DNA from: Adiantum capillus-veneris
Taxonomy: Eukaryota > Streptophyta > Polypodiopsida > Polypodiales > Pteridaceae
Direction of reading: 5' to 3'
Length of the DNA stretch: 64,000 nucleotides
Assembly: GCA_014529385.2 (NCBI GenBank)
Contig: CM043958.1
Coordinates: 123,206,317-123,270,316, forward strand
Under the pieces are notes generated by a model. That model saw only the letters and a list, made by a program, of their open reading frames with translations. It searched no databases and had not been told where the DNA came from. The translations under genes were made by a program, and so were the position numbers. Positions 1 through 10,909 of this stretch are shown here, one piece after another; the stretch's first letter is position 1; the number at the start of each line of letters is the position of its first letter.

Positions 1-1
1 C

Positions 2-415
2 AAGGATGACTTCCTTCGGCGCCGGACAAGAGAGTATCGAGGAAGGGATGCGGCCCTAGCACAATACCTTTCAAAGCTCTGCGAGTCACCGATAGTAGTT
101 TTTCACAATTCCATGTCACAAGAGGGTTCAATAGCAACTTACACATTCAAGACACTATCACGCTTCTTGGGTGGACCGGTGCTGCCCAAAAGTGCAGATA
201 AAGTCATTCTTGTTGACAAAGTGTTTGCTAGAGATTGTTTTGGTTACTGCCCAGGCTATACAGGTGGTCGGGCAGCGTATTACTACACCTACACAACAAT
301 GGCACTAGCTCTTGGTAGACAAAACCCAGATGAACTTTTAGAGTATGGCAAACATCTCATGATTCGTTACAAGGGTGACGTGCCAAAAAACAAAATTGAA
401 CCTGCAAAATCTTGA
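2..415 (+). CDS. C-terminal part of an unrecognised protein (cut by window edge)
   Basis: A reading frame is open from base 2 to the TGA stop at 413-415 and continues off the left edge, so at least 137 residues are coded. The ATG at 113 is internal to the open frame and need not be the start. The protein begins basic (KDDFLRRR...), has a tyrosine-rich stretch (AAYYYTYTT) and ends with a lysine-rich tail. I do not recognise a family. Its stop lies 64 bp from the 3' end of the transposase gene on the other strand, so the two genes converge. It may be the second gene of a two-gene DNA transposon, or a host gene with a transposon next to it; the visible part does not decide. Confidence 0.5.
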   Translation, partial: KDDFLRRRTREYRGRDAALAQYLSKLCESPIVVFHNSMSQEGSIATYTFKTLSRFLGGPVLPKSADKVILVDKVFARDCFGYCPGYTGGRAAYYYTYTTMALALGRQNPDELLEYGKHLMIRYKGDVPKNKIEPAKS

Positions 416-478
416 TACACTTCAAGTACCAATTGTATAAGATCATGTATTACATAAATTTTGTACAATGTCATCCAC

Positions 479-3328
479 TCAGAGTATCTTTCTCCACTTG
501 TGATTCACATACACCATTGTCTCTCTCCACCTTCGTTGACTTTCACGAGCTCCCGAGTTGTTGTATGCCATTGATCTTTTAGCTTTTTGTTGTTGTAAAT
601 GTCTGATGGCTTGTGCTGTTGCTGAATTTGCCAAGACTTCTTTTGCCTGCATTCGATGAATGATTCTACGATAGAACCATTCAAATAGTTCTCTCAAACT
701 GTTAGCCTTGATTCGAGAGCCACCATGTCGTGTGTGCCTGAAATAAGCATTTCTCGCCATGTAATGAGACTTTTCCATCCCTTGGGTATTCCATATTGCC
801 GGGTTCCCATACTTCTGTATAAAATATGGCAAATGATTGAAGATGATGTGCTGGATATGAAAACAGATTAGTTAGAATGTTTTACACTCACATATTTGCA
901 CATAAGAGAGAAAGAAATACATGATAATACCATGTAGTGAGTAATCTGGGTGTCTGTCCATGCTGTCTTGAATGATTTTTTCAGAAGGTTGAGATTTTCC
1001 TTGAACTTGTTCATATCACCTTGTGACCAGTCATCTTTGTCGCACATCAAAAATAGGATGTCTATTGATCGCCAAACCTCAGCCTTCGCGTTACGAGTAG
1101 TTGGTTCGTGGTCTTTGACTGCAATATGTAGCTTTTTCCAGCTCTGATACTCTACCTTGTTAACATAAGATGTGTTATATATTTTTCCATGTTTTGTTAG
1201 CTTTGGATCTCTTGTACCTTGGGGCTTAGATAAAAACCTCCGTGCCTTCACCCCACCGATGGATGGTTTGCATGGGACATCCTTCTCAGCAGTTGATCTC
1301 TTTTCATCCCGCTGGATTTTCACATTGCCACCATGAAGCCCCATATCCGACAGTACCATTTCTAAGCACTGCAAGGCTACTTGTCGTTCTGCAGAGTTCT
1401 TAATCTTCCAAGCAAACCCGATGTATAAGTAGACCAATTTCTCTACAATTCTACAAAGGGCATGCATTGTACAAATGTGGACATTCACAAGTGGTATTTT
1501 CAAAATTGGTCGAAAAGCAGGATCCTCAATGTGACGTGTTGGAGCTTTTCTCCACCACTTTGGGTCCATGACCTTTGCAAGCTCCATGCAGAACAAACAC
1601 GGTGACTTTGCCATTGCACCCATTCCACAATTATACATGCACTTTAATGTTTTAAGGTCACCTGCAAGATGCCACTGAACTTGAAAGTCTCCCCTTCCAT
1701 CTAGACGTAGTACCTCTCCCTGGTTAGTCTGTCGATCAATCAGCTCCGAAATATTAGTTCGATGGAACACCCAATATAGAATCTCATGATCTTCTTTCTT
1801 TACCTGCAACACAAAATAAATGAGACTTAAGTAGATCTGAACATTTGAGCTTACTTGAGAATATCGCTTACCTCAAACGCACCAAGCCACCATATGTTAG
1901 ATTCTGATTGAACACTAAAATATAAAGGATCATCACTGGGACACTTTGAGAGGGCTCTATTCATTAAAGTAATAGTAACACGCTCTAGCTTTTTCTCTTT
2001 AACAAGCTCACACTCATCCAGTTTTAACACAAAATGTAATAGTCCACGTGACTCTTCAAATGTGATGTTGTAAAACTCCACCATTCTCTTTTGTAGTATC
2101 CGCAGGTCCATAAAAATATTGTTGAACTCATCATATGCCATGTTGGCTCCATGGCCACTGTAAGTTTCTTTAATATGAAAGGGCTGTCCAAGATAGTCTC
2201 CCTGTGCCTCGTTAAGCTGAAGCCTCTCTTTCCAAACACTTGAGGCTGATGGTAGAAGTTTGGATTTTATACCCTTCCTAACAAAGATGGATGAGACAGA
2301 CTTTTGGATAGCCGAATATCCTCTTTTGCTTACACCAAGTGAATCAAGTGTGCCTTGTATCTCTTTTGCAGGCACTGAGTTCTCTGAAATAAAGCGGTCC
2401 ACTACATTTCTTTGTAGAACCTTAAACTTCTTGTCATGTACTATATCTGCTGCCAGGCTTCTACTTATAAGTGGCTTCAATCTCTTTCCTATATTGGCTT
2501 TGGGGTCAATGTTTTCCTTGTCAGGATAGATTGAGTCTCTACATGAAGACAATGCATAAGTAAATAACAGAAAATTTGCTTCACTAACACTATTTAGGCA
2601 CATAAAAACAATGCATAACAAGAAAAAACAAAGAGATTACTGAACTAAGACAATGTAGCCAACCAAGAAGCATCACCTTAATGCTCGGATTCTTTTCTTG
2701 AGACCTCCTGATGCAACCTGCAATGTTTCAAGATTGCGCAATTTCTTCTTTCGGATACGACCACCCAAGATGGTGTCCTTCATTTGACAACTTCGCACCT
2801 TTCCTTTCAGTTCTTGTACCTCTGTTTTATGTTGCAAAATGGTAACCTGATCTGAGAATGTAAATGTGAAAGGCGAACAATCTCACATTGTTGAGCTTGG
2901 AGAATGCTCTTGTAAGTTCCAGCTTCTCTTGTAAGTGATTTACAATAACCCAGAAGGCCGTTTTCTCCATCACCAGCAAAGGTCAATAAGCTTGTAGGAT
3001 TGACAAACGGTGGAGATGCATTAGTTATTGGATTCTTAGGGTAGAGAGAGCCTCTCGTCCAGATATCTATGTGTTTAGCTCCTTGAGCTCTGAGCGTGTC
3101 TATGGAGGTGGGAGGTATATGTGTGTTTGTTTTACTGCGCTTAATCAATGGTTGGTACTCATTGTCCAAATCAATGTGAAGGTGATATTTGGCTCGTTTG
3201 TGGGTAACATTTGTGCCATTTGAGGAGTGCGCCATTAGCCAAATGTGCAGGTTTAATGGAAAGTGAATAGCGGCTGCGGATTCGTCCCTCCATGTTAGCC
3301 TCATTCCCTCCGTATTGACGTTGTTCAT
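479..3328 (-). CDS. Intron-containing DDE transposase, RAG1/Transib/hAT-like insertion zinc motif
   Basis: Exons, in minus-strand order, are 3328-2677, 2538-1872, 1803-931 and 850-479 (TGA). The introns 2676-2539, 1871-1804 and 930-851 start GT (GTGATG, GTAAGC, GTATTA) and end AG. The last three exons join in phase without stops. The first exon is one base out of frame near 2845, from either a 1-nt indel or a small intron I could not place. The product is about 850 residues: an N-terminal region with basic NLS-like patches, a coiled coil (about 2900-2680), then the catalytic part. Candidate acidic residues are D in LKLDECE, D in HLAGDLKTLKCM and E in NTQGMEKSHY. Between the last two lie C-x2-C (CLFC) and H-x4-H (HICTMH), the pattern of the insertion domain in RAG1/Transib-type transposases. 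The block ITHYMHIIFNHLPYFI before the last acidic motif resembles, from memory, uncharacterised transposase-like proteins of invertebrates. The exact superfamily is uncertain. Confidence 0.72.
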
Positions 3329-3532
3329 TCAATACAACTAAAAAGACGATTATCCCTCAATCACTACGAACGAATGTTCAGAGGGGTAAGGAATCTACTT
3401 AAAGTACACTTTTTGAAGTTTTACTATGAAAGACCCAGCTCTTTTATTTGTCATTTTTTCTAGAGAGAGAGTGCAAAAAATACATTTTCTTAGAAGGCCC
3501 TCCAAATGACCTCCGAAATTTCCTAATGTATA

Positions 3533-3569
<37 letters not shown>

Positions 3570-3574
3570 GATTA
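3329..3574. repeat. Upstream region of the transposase gene and (TG)n tract
   Basis: No gene is visible. A (TG)n microsatellite fills about 3535-3567 and marks the breakpoint where the 3' LTR of element A stops matching its partner. No clear terminal inverted repeat of the DDE transposon was found here by eye. Confidence 0.6.
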
Positions 3575-4779
3575 GAGATTAAAAAGAAAACAACAAGAAA
3601 TCAAGAAAACATCAATGTAGAACACATCTTACTTGACAAACCCTTCGGCACCATTATTGATGGAGAGAGAAGAAGAGTGGATAATTCCACTTTGATTGAT
3701 ACACCAAGTGCAAGACCTTCTTTGATTAGAGCTGATCTTCCAAGGTTAGCTTGTTGCAAGAATGGCTAGTCTTGAGTCTAGGAGAAAGTGTAGGCTTAGG
3801 CTTATGTTAATAACTAAGTACAATTTGGTATTACTACTCCCTCCCTCATGAATTCCTCTCATCAATGGCTTGAATGCTTTAGTTCTTTTCAAGGAAGAAG
3901 AGGTCCCCTTTTATAGGTGAAGGGAACCCCCAAGGGTTTACAAAAGAAGAGAAGAGCCAGTGTGAAGAGAAATTGAAAAAGTTGGAAATGAGTTGTCCCT
4001 GCATGATGTGGGCAGACTGGGGTCCAGTATTTTGATCATATCTCCTCAACCGTGGCTCCAAATAAAAAAGTAAAAATATAGGCAGAAAATTCAGCTCACT
4101 ACGATTTTCATTTTAAAATCTTTTTCCAATTCGGATTGGAACCTTGTGTAAAAAAATCATCAAAATAGGGATTTTGGAATTTCTTGTGCAGCAAAAGTCT
4201 TCAGTGGTATCTTATGACTTTAGTTCAAAAGTCTTCCTGTGGTCCCCTTATCTTAGACTTTCATTTGATTCCAAAGGACACCTCATGCCATATGAAAGCA
4301 TGACATTGCTCCTTGACAAAGCTTTGTAATCATGTTTGCAATAATGCATTAAAATAAGTGTATCTTTGAAATCATGCCACCTAGTGTCCCACTAGGATTT
4401 GATTCCCCCCTAGTAGCTACTTAAAAAGAAATATAAGAAAAATATGAAAAATACATAGAATATATATATATTGGATTTTACCCTAGATATAGGATCTAGC
4501 TAAGATGTGAGATGATAATGAGATAGTAGAAATAAAGAATCAATGCTTTTTTTGCCCCAAGTTAAAGAGGTGGAGCTATTGACGCTTTTCCCATAGTATT
4601 TTCTGATGGTAAAGTAAGAATAGGTTACCCGTGAGATAAATAATATGATGAGATAGAAAGCATATTATTATACTTAAATATGCATATGTACATTATAGAA
4701 AATATAACTATGTATCTAAAAAGTTACAAGATAACTCTTGTAGCATGCATTCCCACTATGTACGTGTCACAGCATGACA
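3575..4779 (-). repeat. 3' LTR of element A, truncated
   Basis: This segment is nearly identical to 8107-9263 over about 1.2 kb, with scattered substitutions and a few small indels. On the minus strand it begins TGTCATGCTGTGACACG at 4779. It loses homology at the (TG)n tract near 3567, so the downstream LTR part is missing. Confidence 0.85.
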
Positions 4780-4791
4780 TCCACCCCCTCT
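4780..4791 (-). other. Polypurine tract of element A
   Basis: On the minus strand the bases AGAGGGGGTGGA directly abut the TGTCA start of the 3' LTR, which is the expected plus-strand priming site. This fixes the element's orientation. Confidence 0.75.
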
Positions 4792-5049
4792 AAACCTGCA
4801 CATCCTCCGGCATGTGCCAGCCTCATGGTAACTTGTGAAAGCAATTGTATCCCCTGTCATCCATGACCTCCTCCAGGATCATATGGGTAACTAAAACTTG
4901 TATTGTACTAAGCATTGAGATTCCCACATCTTTTAATTCCTCTTGGATCAGAAGGAATTGTTATATACATCTATCTCCAAAACATATGTAACAAATCTCC
5001 ATTATGCGCAAAATCTTCATGACAAAGAGACATAAGTTCCTCATCCTCC

Positions 5050-7198
5050 TCTTCAAAAAACACTTCCAGGCTTCCTGTAATATACTCGAAAGATTTTTGA
5101 AACTGCACTTCAACTTCTCACCAACCTCTAAATCCATATGTACCTCTTTCGCATAGAAGTCTGAATCTGCATTCTCAAAAGAATCCTCTAGATAGCCTTT
5201 CTCAACATCGAGAGAAACCTCTTAAATATGCATGGTAAACCTCTCATCAATTCTCTCACCTTTTACCAAATACCTCTCCAGCTTTACATCATAAAACTTT
5301 GCATACCTCTCAAATATGGTGTCTAATTCCCTTTCCAAATCATCTTGGTAGGTATGCTCCCGGTCACTTGTAACCGACTGCTCAAAAACCTCCTTGGAGT
5401 TAGTCTCTGACACAATATCTTCACCCCTTCTTCCTTTTTGACCCATCCCTAAATTATCTTCAACTGAATCATGTCTCCACTCATCTAGGGAGAACCCTTC
5501 TTCATTACATGACTCTAGTGTCAGCATAGAGCTAGCATCCTCTTCTTGCTTCAAGGCATCACCATGTATACCCTTCATATCCATAGCAGATAGATGCTCA
5601 CAAACCTGCTTGTAATTTATACCCTGTGACACAAGACCTAAATCCCTTTTATGCCTCAGATATTGTTTGCATACCTGCAGGCAACCGAAATTCTTAAAAC
5701 CCTCTATAGTAGGCACTTTATGGCAAGCATCTTTATTTGCATCTTCACACAGATCAGAAATATCACCCCAATGGCAGACCATATCCGAAGAGGTTTCTTG
5801 CTCTTCTACTCTATCCTCTGATGTCACTTCAACCTGTATAGCATTCCCAAACATTTCTCTATCTTTGATTTGTGAATCTTGAAGATTCATAGCTTCATCC
5901 GCAAAACCCCAATCCTCATGCAGAGAATCTGCATCTGTCATTCCTGCAAACACGACTTCAAAAACGTCATCATCACGAATAGGCAATCCAAAATCAGCTG
6001 CTGCTGAAGACTCCAAACTTTGCATAACACCTTCCTCTACCATGGAATTGTGAAAGCTTACTGCATCTAGCTCTAAATAAGGCACAATTTCATTAGTCAT
6101 CTGCATCACATCTGCTACCCCATATATACAAGACATACATATTACTCTGTCAATGCACTCCTCTTTTTCCGCCTCGTCTAGCTAAGGTACTTCACAATCC
6201 GCAATGCTACTAGCAGAGCTATACTCACAAAGGAAGAGATTTTTAGTCACCCCCTCTAAATTAGCACTTTCGTAGCTAGGTATATCCATTTGGGTAGTAC
6301 CACATGCATCAAACTCGCATAGGAAAGCATTGATAATGACTTCTTCATCTTGGTATATGTCTTGAGCATAGGCATCCGGCTCTTCTAAACTTGGTAAAAG
6401 TTCCTAGATCTGCTCAAAAGTAGATTGTAGCACATCACTAATATAGCCGTCATCCACCTGTTTTCCCTTCACATCCTCTGTCAAAACCATAGCATCCTCA
6501 TCCTTGTATATACACTCATGTGCATCTTCAAACAAATCAAAAGGAGCGTCCAAATCATCGATCATAGCCGACGAGTTTGCATCATCCTCTAAGTCGCTTT
6601 GAGTCGTTTCAGGCGCTTGGATAGCATCATGAGAGTCATTATCTTGAGATACGAAGGTTACAAGACCCAAACGTGCATAAATAGCTTCCACTATGTCTGC
6701 TTCATCTGCATACAATAAATTTTCATCTTGCAAAAGATATGCATCTATTACTGCTTCTAAATTAGCCTGTATGGATGTGTTGACACTTGCATGGCTTACA
6801 TGAGACACCAACTCTAGCTGGTCACATCCACTTCCACTCTTCTCCATCTCTTGGTCTTGATGTTCCAAGCATACCTGTGTTATAGTTGTCGAAAACTCAC
6901 CCCGGTTGCTTGCATATATACTTGCATAGTCTTGAACTTGGTGCTTGAAATCATCACTCACAAGTTCAACAAATGCTGCAATCATCCGAGCTTTTGGAAC
7001 TGCTTGAAGCCTCATCTCTGTCACATAGCACTCAAGATATCCTTCTGGATCATAGCCTTCGAATATATTAAGCTCATTATATACGGATTGCTTAGCGCTT
7101 TCAATCGCTTTTTGAATCCGGTCTTCTTCTTCAAGCCATTTGCATCTGTCTGCAAGCTCTTTCATTTCAGCATATAGCTGCTCCACTTTGCTATCCAT
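5050..7198 (-). pseudogene. Acidic Gag-like polyprotein of element A, interrupted by in-frame TAG codons
   Basis: One frame runs from ATG at 7198 to TAA at 5222, 659 codons, broken only by two TAG codons (about 6406-6404 and 6184-6182). Similar acidic coding sequence continues in a shifted frame to about 5050. The first ~110 residues have a coiled-coil start (KVEQLYAEMKELADRCKWLE) and then a Gag-like region (NIFEGYDPEGYLECYVTEM). The rest is strongly acidic with repeated short D/E-rich blocks. There is no zinc knuckle, protease or polymerase. The ATG lies 28 bp after the primer-binding site, as expected for Gag. The family role would be RNA packaging and particle assembly, but assignment to Gag rests on position and weak sequence resemblance. 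Confidence 0.6.
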
Positions 7199-7225
7199 AT
7201 TTACATACTCTCACCTCGGCTTGTT

Positions 7226-7241
7226 CACGTCGGGTTCACCA
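7226..7241 (-). other. Primer-binding site of element A
   Basis: On the minus strand TGGTGAACCCGACGTG follows the LTR end (CGACA) after six bases. TGG plus T-arm-like complement is the pattern of a tRNA primer site. I did not assign the tRNA. Confidence 0.75.
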
Positions 7242-7247
7242 AAATTA

Positions 7248-9263
7248 TGTCGAGACATTTGCGGTCTTGCCAGGAAAGCACTGGGCTTATGGCTACAAGA
7301 GTTTGTGAGAGAACTCAAACAAAAACTATATGAAGGAGTTAAACCATAGATGCCATGAAGACTAAGGTTTGGAAAGAAGTGCAATCAAAGAAGACCCACT
7401 CTTTCTCTCTTGCACTCACACACACAAAGAAAGAACACAAAAGAGAATGTCAAAACAACACAAAGATGAAAACATCAAAGCTATGGTCATATCGTATCAT
7501 GGGTAGTATAAAAGGGTTAATAGATGAGTTAATGGCATTCAATCTTGGCTGACCAAATAGGCTACGAATTGTTCTTTGGAATTATAGTTTTGTGCTTACC
7601 ATAATATATATATTTTGTCTAGTGATTGGGGATTAATTGTGTATACAAATCCTCTTGGTTCATAGCAAGATAACTACGCTTACATCAAAAGAAAAGTTAT
7701 AGTCTATAAGAGGTAGTATGATGGGATCCCGTGAAAGAAGTATTTCATTGAGCCTTTCTGGCCAAAGAGAAACACTATACGTTGTTGAAAGTGTATTTTA
7801 CGGGTAATCCATACGTTAATTCTAATAGATCGTACAGAGTGAAAGCGATAGAAATTATCATCATGTGGGTTATTCATCTAGGATAGTATGTGAGAAATGT
7901 AGATATGAGAGAAGTGAAGAGATGAGAAGTTTCCCTCCCAAGCCCTATTCTTGCCTGTGGGCAATAAGGATACTGCGGGGAGAGATGTACCTGTAGTAAA
8001 GAGAACCTAAAATTTGTACAGAGGATGAATTACTAAGAGAGAGAGAGATAGGTTTGGTTAAGGAGATGAGATTAGATATATATATATATATATACGACTA
8101 GAGATGAAAAAGAAAACAACAAGAAATCAAGAAAACATCAATGTAGAACACATCTTACTTGACAAACCCTTCGGCACCATTATTGATGGAGAGAGAAGAA
8201 GAGTGGATAATTCCACTTTGATTGATATACCAAGTGCAAGAAATTCTTTGATTAGAGTTGATCTTCCAAGGTTAGCTTGTTGCAAGAATGGCTAGTCTTG
8301 AGTCTAGGAGAAAGTGTAGGCTTAGGCTTATGTTAATGACTAAGTACGATCGGGCATTACTACTCCCTCCCTCATGAATTCCTCTCATCAATGACTTGAA
8401 TGCTTGAGTTCTTTTCAAGGAATAAGAGGTCCCCTTTTATAGGTGAAGGGAACCCCCAAGGGTTTACAAAAGAAGAGAAGAGCCAGTGTGAAGAGAAATT
8501 GGAAAAGTTGGAAATGAGCTGTCCCTGCATGATGTGGGCAACTGGGGTTCAGTATTTTGACCATATCTCCTCAACCGTGGCTCCAAATAAAAAAGTAAAA
8601 ATATGGGCAGAAAATTCAGCTCACTATGATTTTCTTTTTAAAAATCGTTTTCCAATTCGGATTGGAACCTTGTGTAAAAAAATCATCAAATAGGGCCCAT
8701 TTCTGGCAGCAAAAGTCTTCCTGTGGTCCCCTTAGCTTAGACTTTCATTTGATTCCAAAGGACACCTCATGCCATATGAAAGCATGACATTGCTCCTTGA
8801 CAAAGCTTTGTAATCATGTTTGTAATAATGCATTAAAATAAGTGTATCTTTGAAATCATGCCACCTAGTGTCCCACTAGGATTTGATTCCCCCCTAGTAG
8901 CTACTTAAAAAGAAATATAAGAAAAATATAAAAAATATATAGAATATATCTATATTGGAGTTTATCCTAGATATAGGATCTAGCTAAGGTGTGAGATGAT
9001 AATGAGATAGTAGAAATAAAGAATCAATGCTTTTTTTGCACTAAGTTAAAGAGGTGGAGCTATTGACGCTTTTCCCATAGTATTTTCTTATGGTAAAGTA
9101 AGAATATGTTACCCCTGAGATAAATAATATGATGAGATAAAAAGCATATTATTATACTTAAATATGCATATGTACATTATAGAAAATATAACTATGTATC
9201 TAAAAAGTTACAAGATAACTCTTGTAGCATGCGTTCCCACTATGTACGTGTCACAGCACGACA
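7248..9263 (-). repeat. 5' LTR of element A (complete, about 2.0 kb)
   Basis: The ends TGTCG and CGACA are exact inverted repeats. 8107-9263 matches the left LTR; 7248-8106 has no partner in this window because the left LTR is truncated. A (TA)n tract lies at about 8076-8094. The LTR contains no recognised gene. Confidence 0.75.
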
Positions 9264-9477
9264 CTGGGCTTGTCGGTCCAGTAGGAAAAGTGTAAGAATG
9301 ATCGCCGATGAGAGGCGCACTCTTACTGGAGCATTCAAGGGATTAGTTGGCTAAGCATGGGCGCCCAAGTGTGAATGGGGAGAGCTCATATAAAAGTCAA
9401 CTAAACCTAAAATTCACTCATTCTCTCATTTGTGTGATTGAAGAGTGCTCTTGCTCCCCATCTTCTTTTCTTCATCT

Positions 9478-9516
<39 letters not shown>

Positions 9517-9764
9517 TGAGAGAGAGTGTGTGTGTGTGCGATCGAGCATTGCGACGGCACAGTGGTTGAGCGCGGCGTAGCGGCGTCTCCCTCTTCTTCG
9601 CGACAAGGAATCCTCCACGACAGGAAGCGTAGAGCGGTGAGTGACACACCAATGTCATCTTTGAGCTTACTAGTTTACGCTTGTTGTGTGCTTGGAGCGA
9701 TTCGTGGCTCACACACAGGTATCGGACAAGTTCCTTGTATTCACACGTGCGACATACGCGCACA
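9264..9764 (+). repeat. 5' LTR of element B, 5'-truncated
   Basis: It matches 17452-17948 and ends GCGCACA before the primer-binding site. It contains a (TG)n(GA)n(TG)n tract at about 9482-9538. Small ORFs here are LTR sequence, not genes. Confidence 0.8.
9389..9396 (+). promoter_or_regulatory. LTR TATA box of element B
   Basis: TATAAAAG lies about 90 bp before the microsatellite and is kept as TATATAAAT at 17566-17574 in the other LTR. It probably directs the element's genomic RNA. Confidence 0.5.
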
Positions 9765-9768
9765 TTTT

Positions 9769-9786
9769 TGGCACCGTTTTCGGGGA
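9769..9786 (+). other. Primer-binding site of element B
   Basis: TGGCACCGTTTTCGGGGA follows the LTR end after four T's. It resembles the tRNA-Asp primer site of plant Ty3/gypsy elements (TGGCGCCGTTGCCGGGGA) with three differences. Confidence 0.7.
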
Positions 9787-10909
9787 ATGCCATACACTAA
9801 GTTTGAATGGCACTCTGTCCTTCTTTTGTGGTGCAATTTCAATTGTAGGAAAGGTAAGGAAGGAGGGTTTGTGTGTTGAGAAGAAGGATTTTGTGTTTAC
9901 TATGTGTATTTTTTTTGTTAATGGAGTTTTCAAAGGTACTATGTTTTTTTCTCTGTGTAAGGTGTTAGTATTAAAGTTTGTTAATTCTGTGTAATGTAAT
10001 CTACAGTAAGTAGGAAGTAGATCTGTGAGAGTAATAGAGTGTGTTAGTGTGTAACAATAGGTGTATTAGTTTTGTAAGTAGGTAGGTAGAGTGTGTGTGG
10101 TGCTCTCGTGCAGGCGCAGCGACCTTATCTTTTAAAAATAAAAAATAAAAAAATTTAAAGGTAAGACCGGGATCGAGAATATCTCCTAGACCCAAGCCCA
10201 GATCCAAGCCCACGCTCATGCTTAGGCTTAGGCATCTATCGCCCTTTAAAATTACGAATTTTAGCTTCACACATAGCTAAAAATCGACTTTTTGAGGATC
10301 AACGAGCTTCAAGTGACCGAACGTTGTGCTCTAAATCACACCGCAATCCTCTGAGTGATATGCTCGTTTCCATCTATCACACTTTAATCAAAAAATCGAT
10401 CATTAAAAAACATTAAAAACGTAAAAAACACGAGTGAAAAAGGACGCTTAAAAAAATAAGCAGTTAACCTTTGAGGTTATTCACCGATGCTTGTAGGGTG
10501 TCAAAGGCACATGCATCTGTGCTTTGGTTGTGTGCTAGAGACGGAGCAACTAGAGAAATTTTCGACTTACGCGAGTTCTCAATATCTGCCTACCTTAGGT
10601 TCCGGGCCTCGGCGGGGACCCAAGGTAGTACAAATCAAGACCTGAACATAGCGTCTAGTGACTCTTTCTCTGACTACGGCTCATGGAGGGTTTCCCAATG
10701 CCAATCCAATAGCTCAATCCAAGACAAGCATGCCATAGGTCCACGTCCGGGGCAGAGCATGCTTAGGCCGCTTGAAGGAAACCATTTTAGAGCCTTCGCT
10801 TCGAACATGGAGCCAATGATGTAAATGAGGGAGGTGGGGAAGTAAATTCTCCATTTTCATGACCAACGTAGACCTTATACCCTTAGAGAATGTGCACATG
10901 AATACTCAT
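9787..10909 (+). other. Leader of element B, no gene recognised
   Basis: Mixed AT-rich and GC-rich sequence with no conserved coding frame. It would be untranslated leader if the whole unit is one element. Confidence 0.4.

Larger units (their letters stand above)
3575..9263 (-). mobile_element. LTR retrotransposon A (Gag-like only, 2-kb LTRs, left end truncated)
   Basis: Two long direct repeats (3575-4779 and 7248-9263) flank a minus-strand coding region. Read on the minus strand, the right LTR starts TGTCGTGCTG and ends CTCGACA, giving matched TGTCG/CGACA ends, and is followed by a primer-binding site. The left LTR starts TGTCATGCTG directly after a polypurine tract. The left LTR keeps only its first 1.2 kb; the part matching 7248-8100 is absent. 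The element sits inside the 5' LTR of element B, whose remaining sequence resumes at 9264. No RT, RNase H or integrase is visible, so it would depend on another element for movement. Confidence 0.8.
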
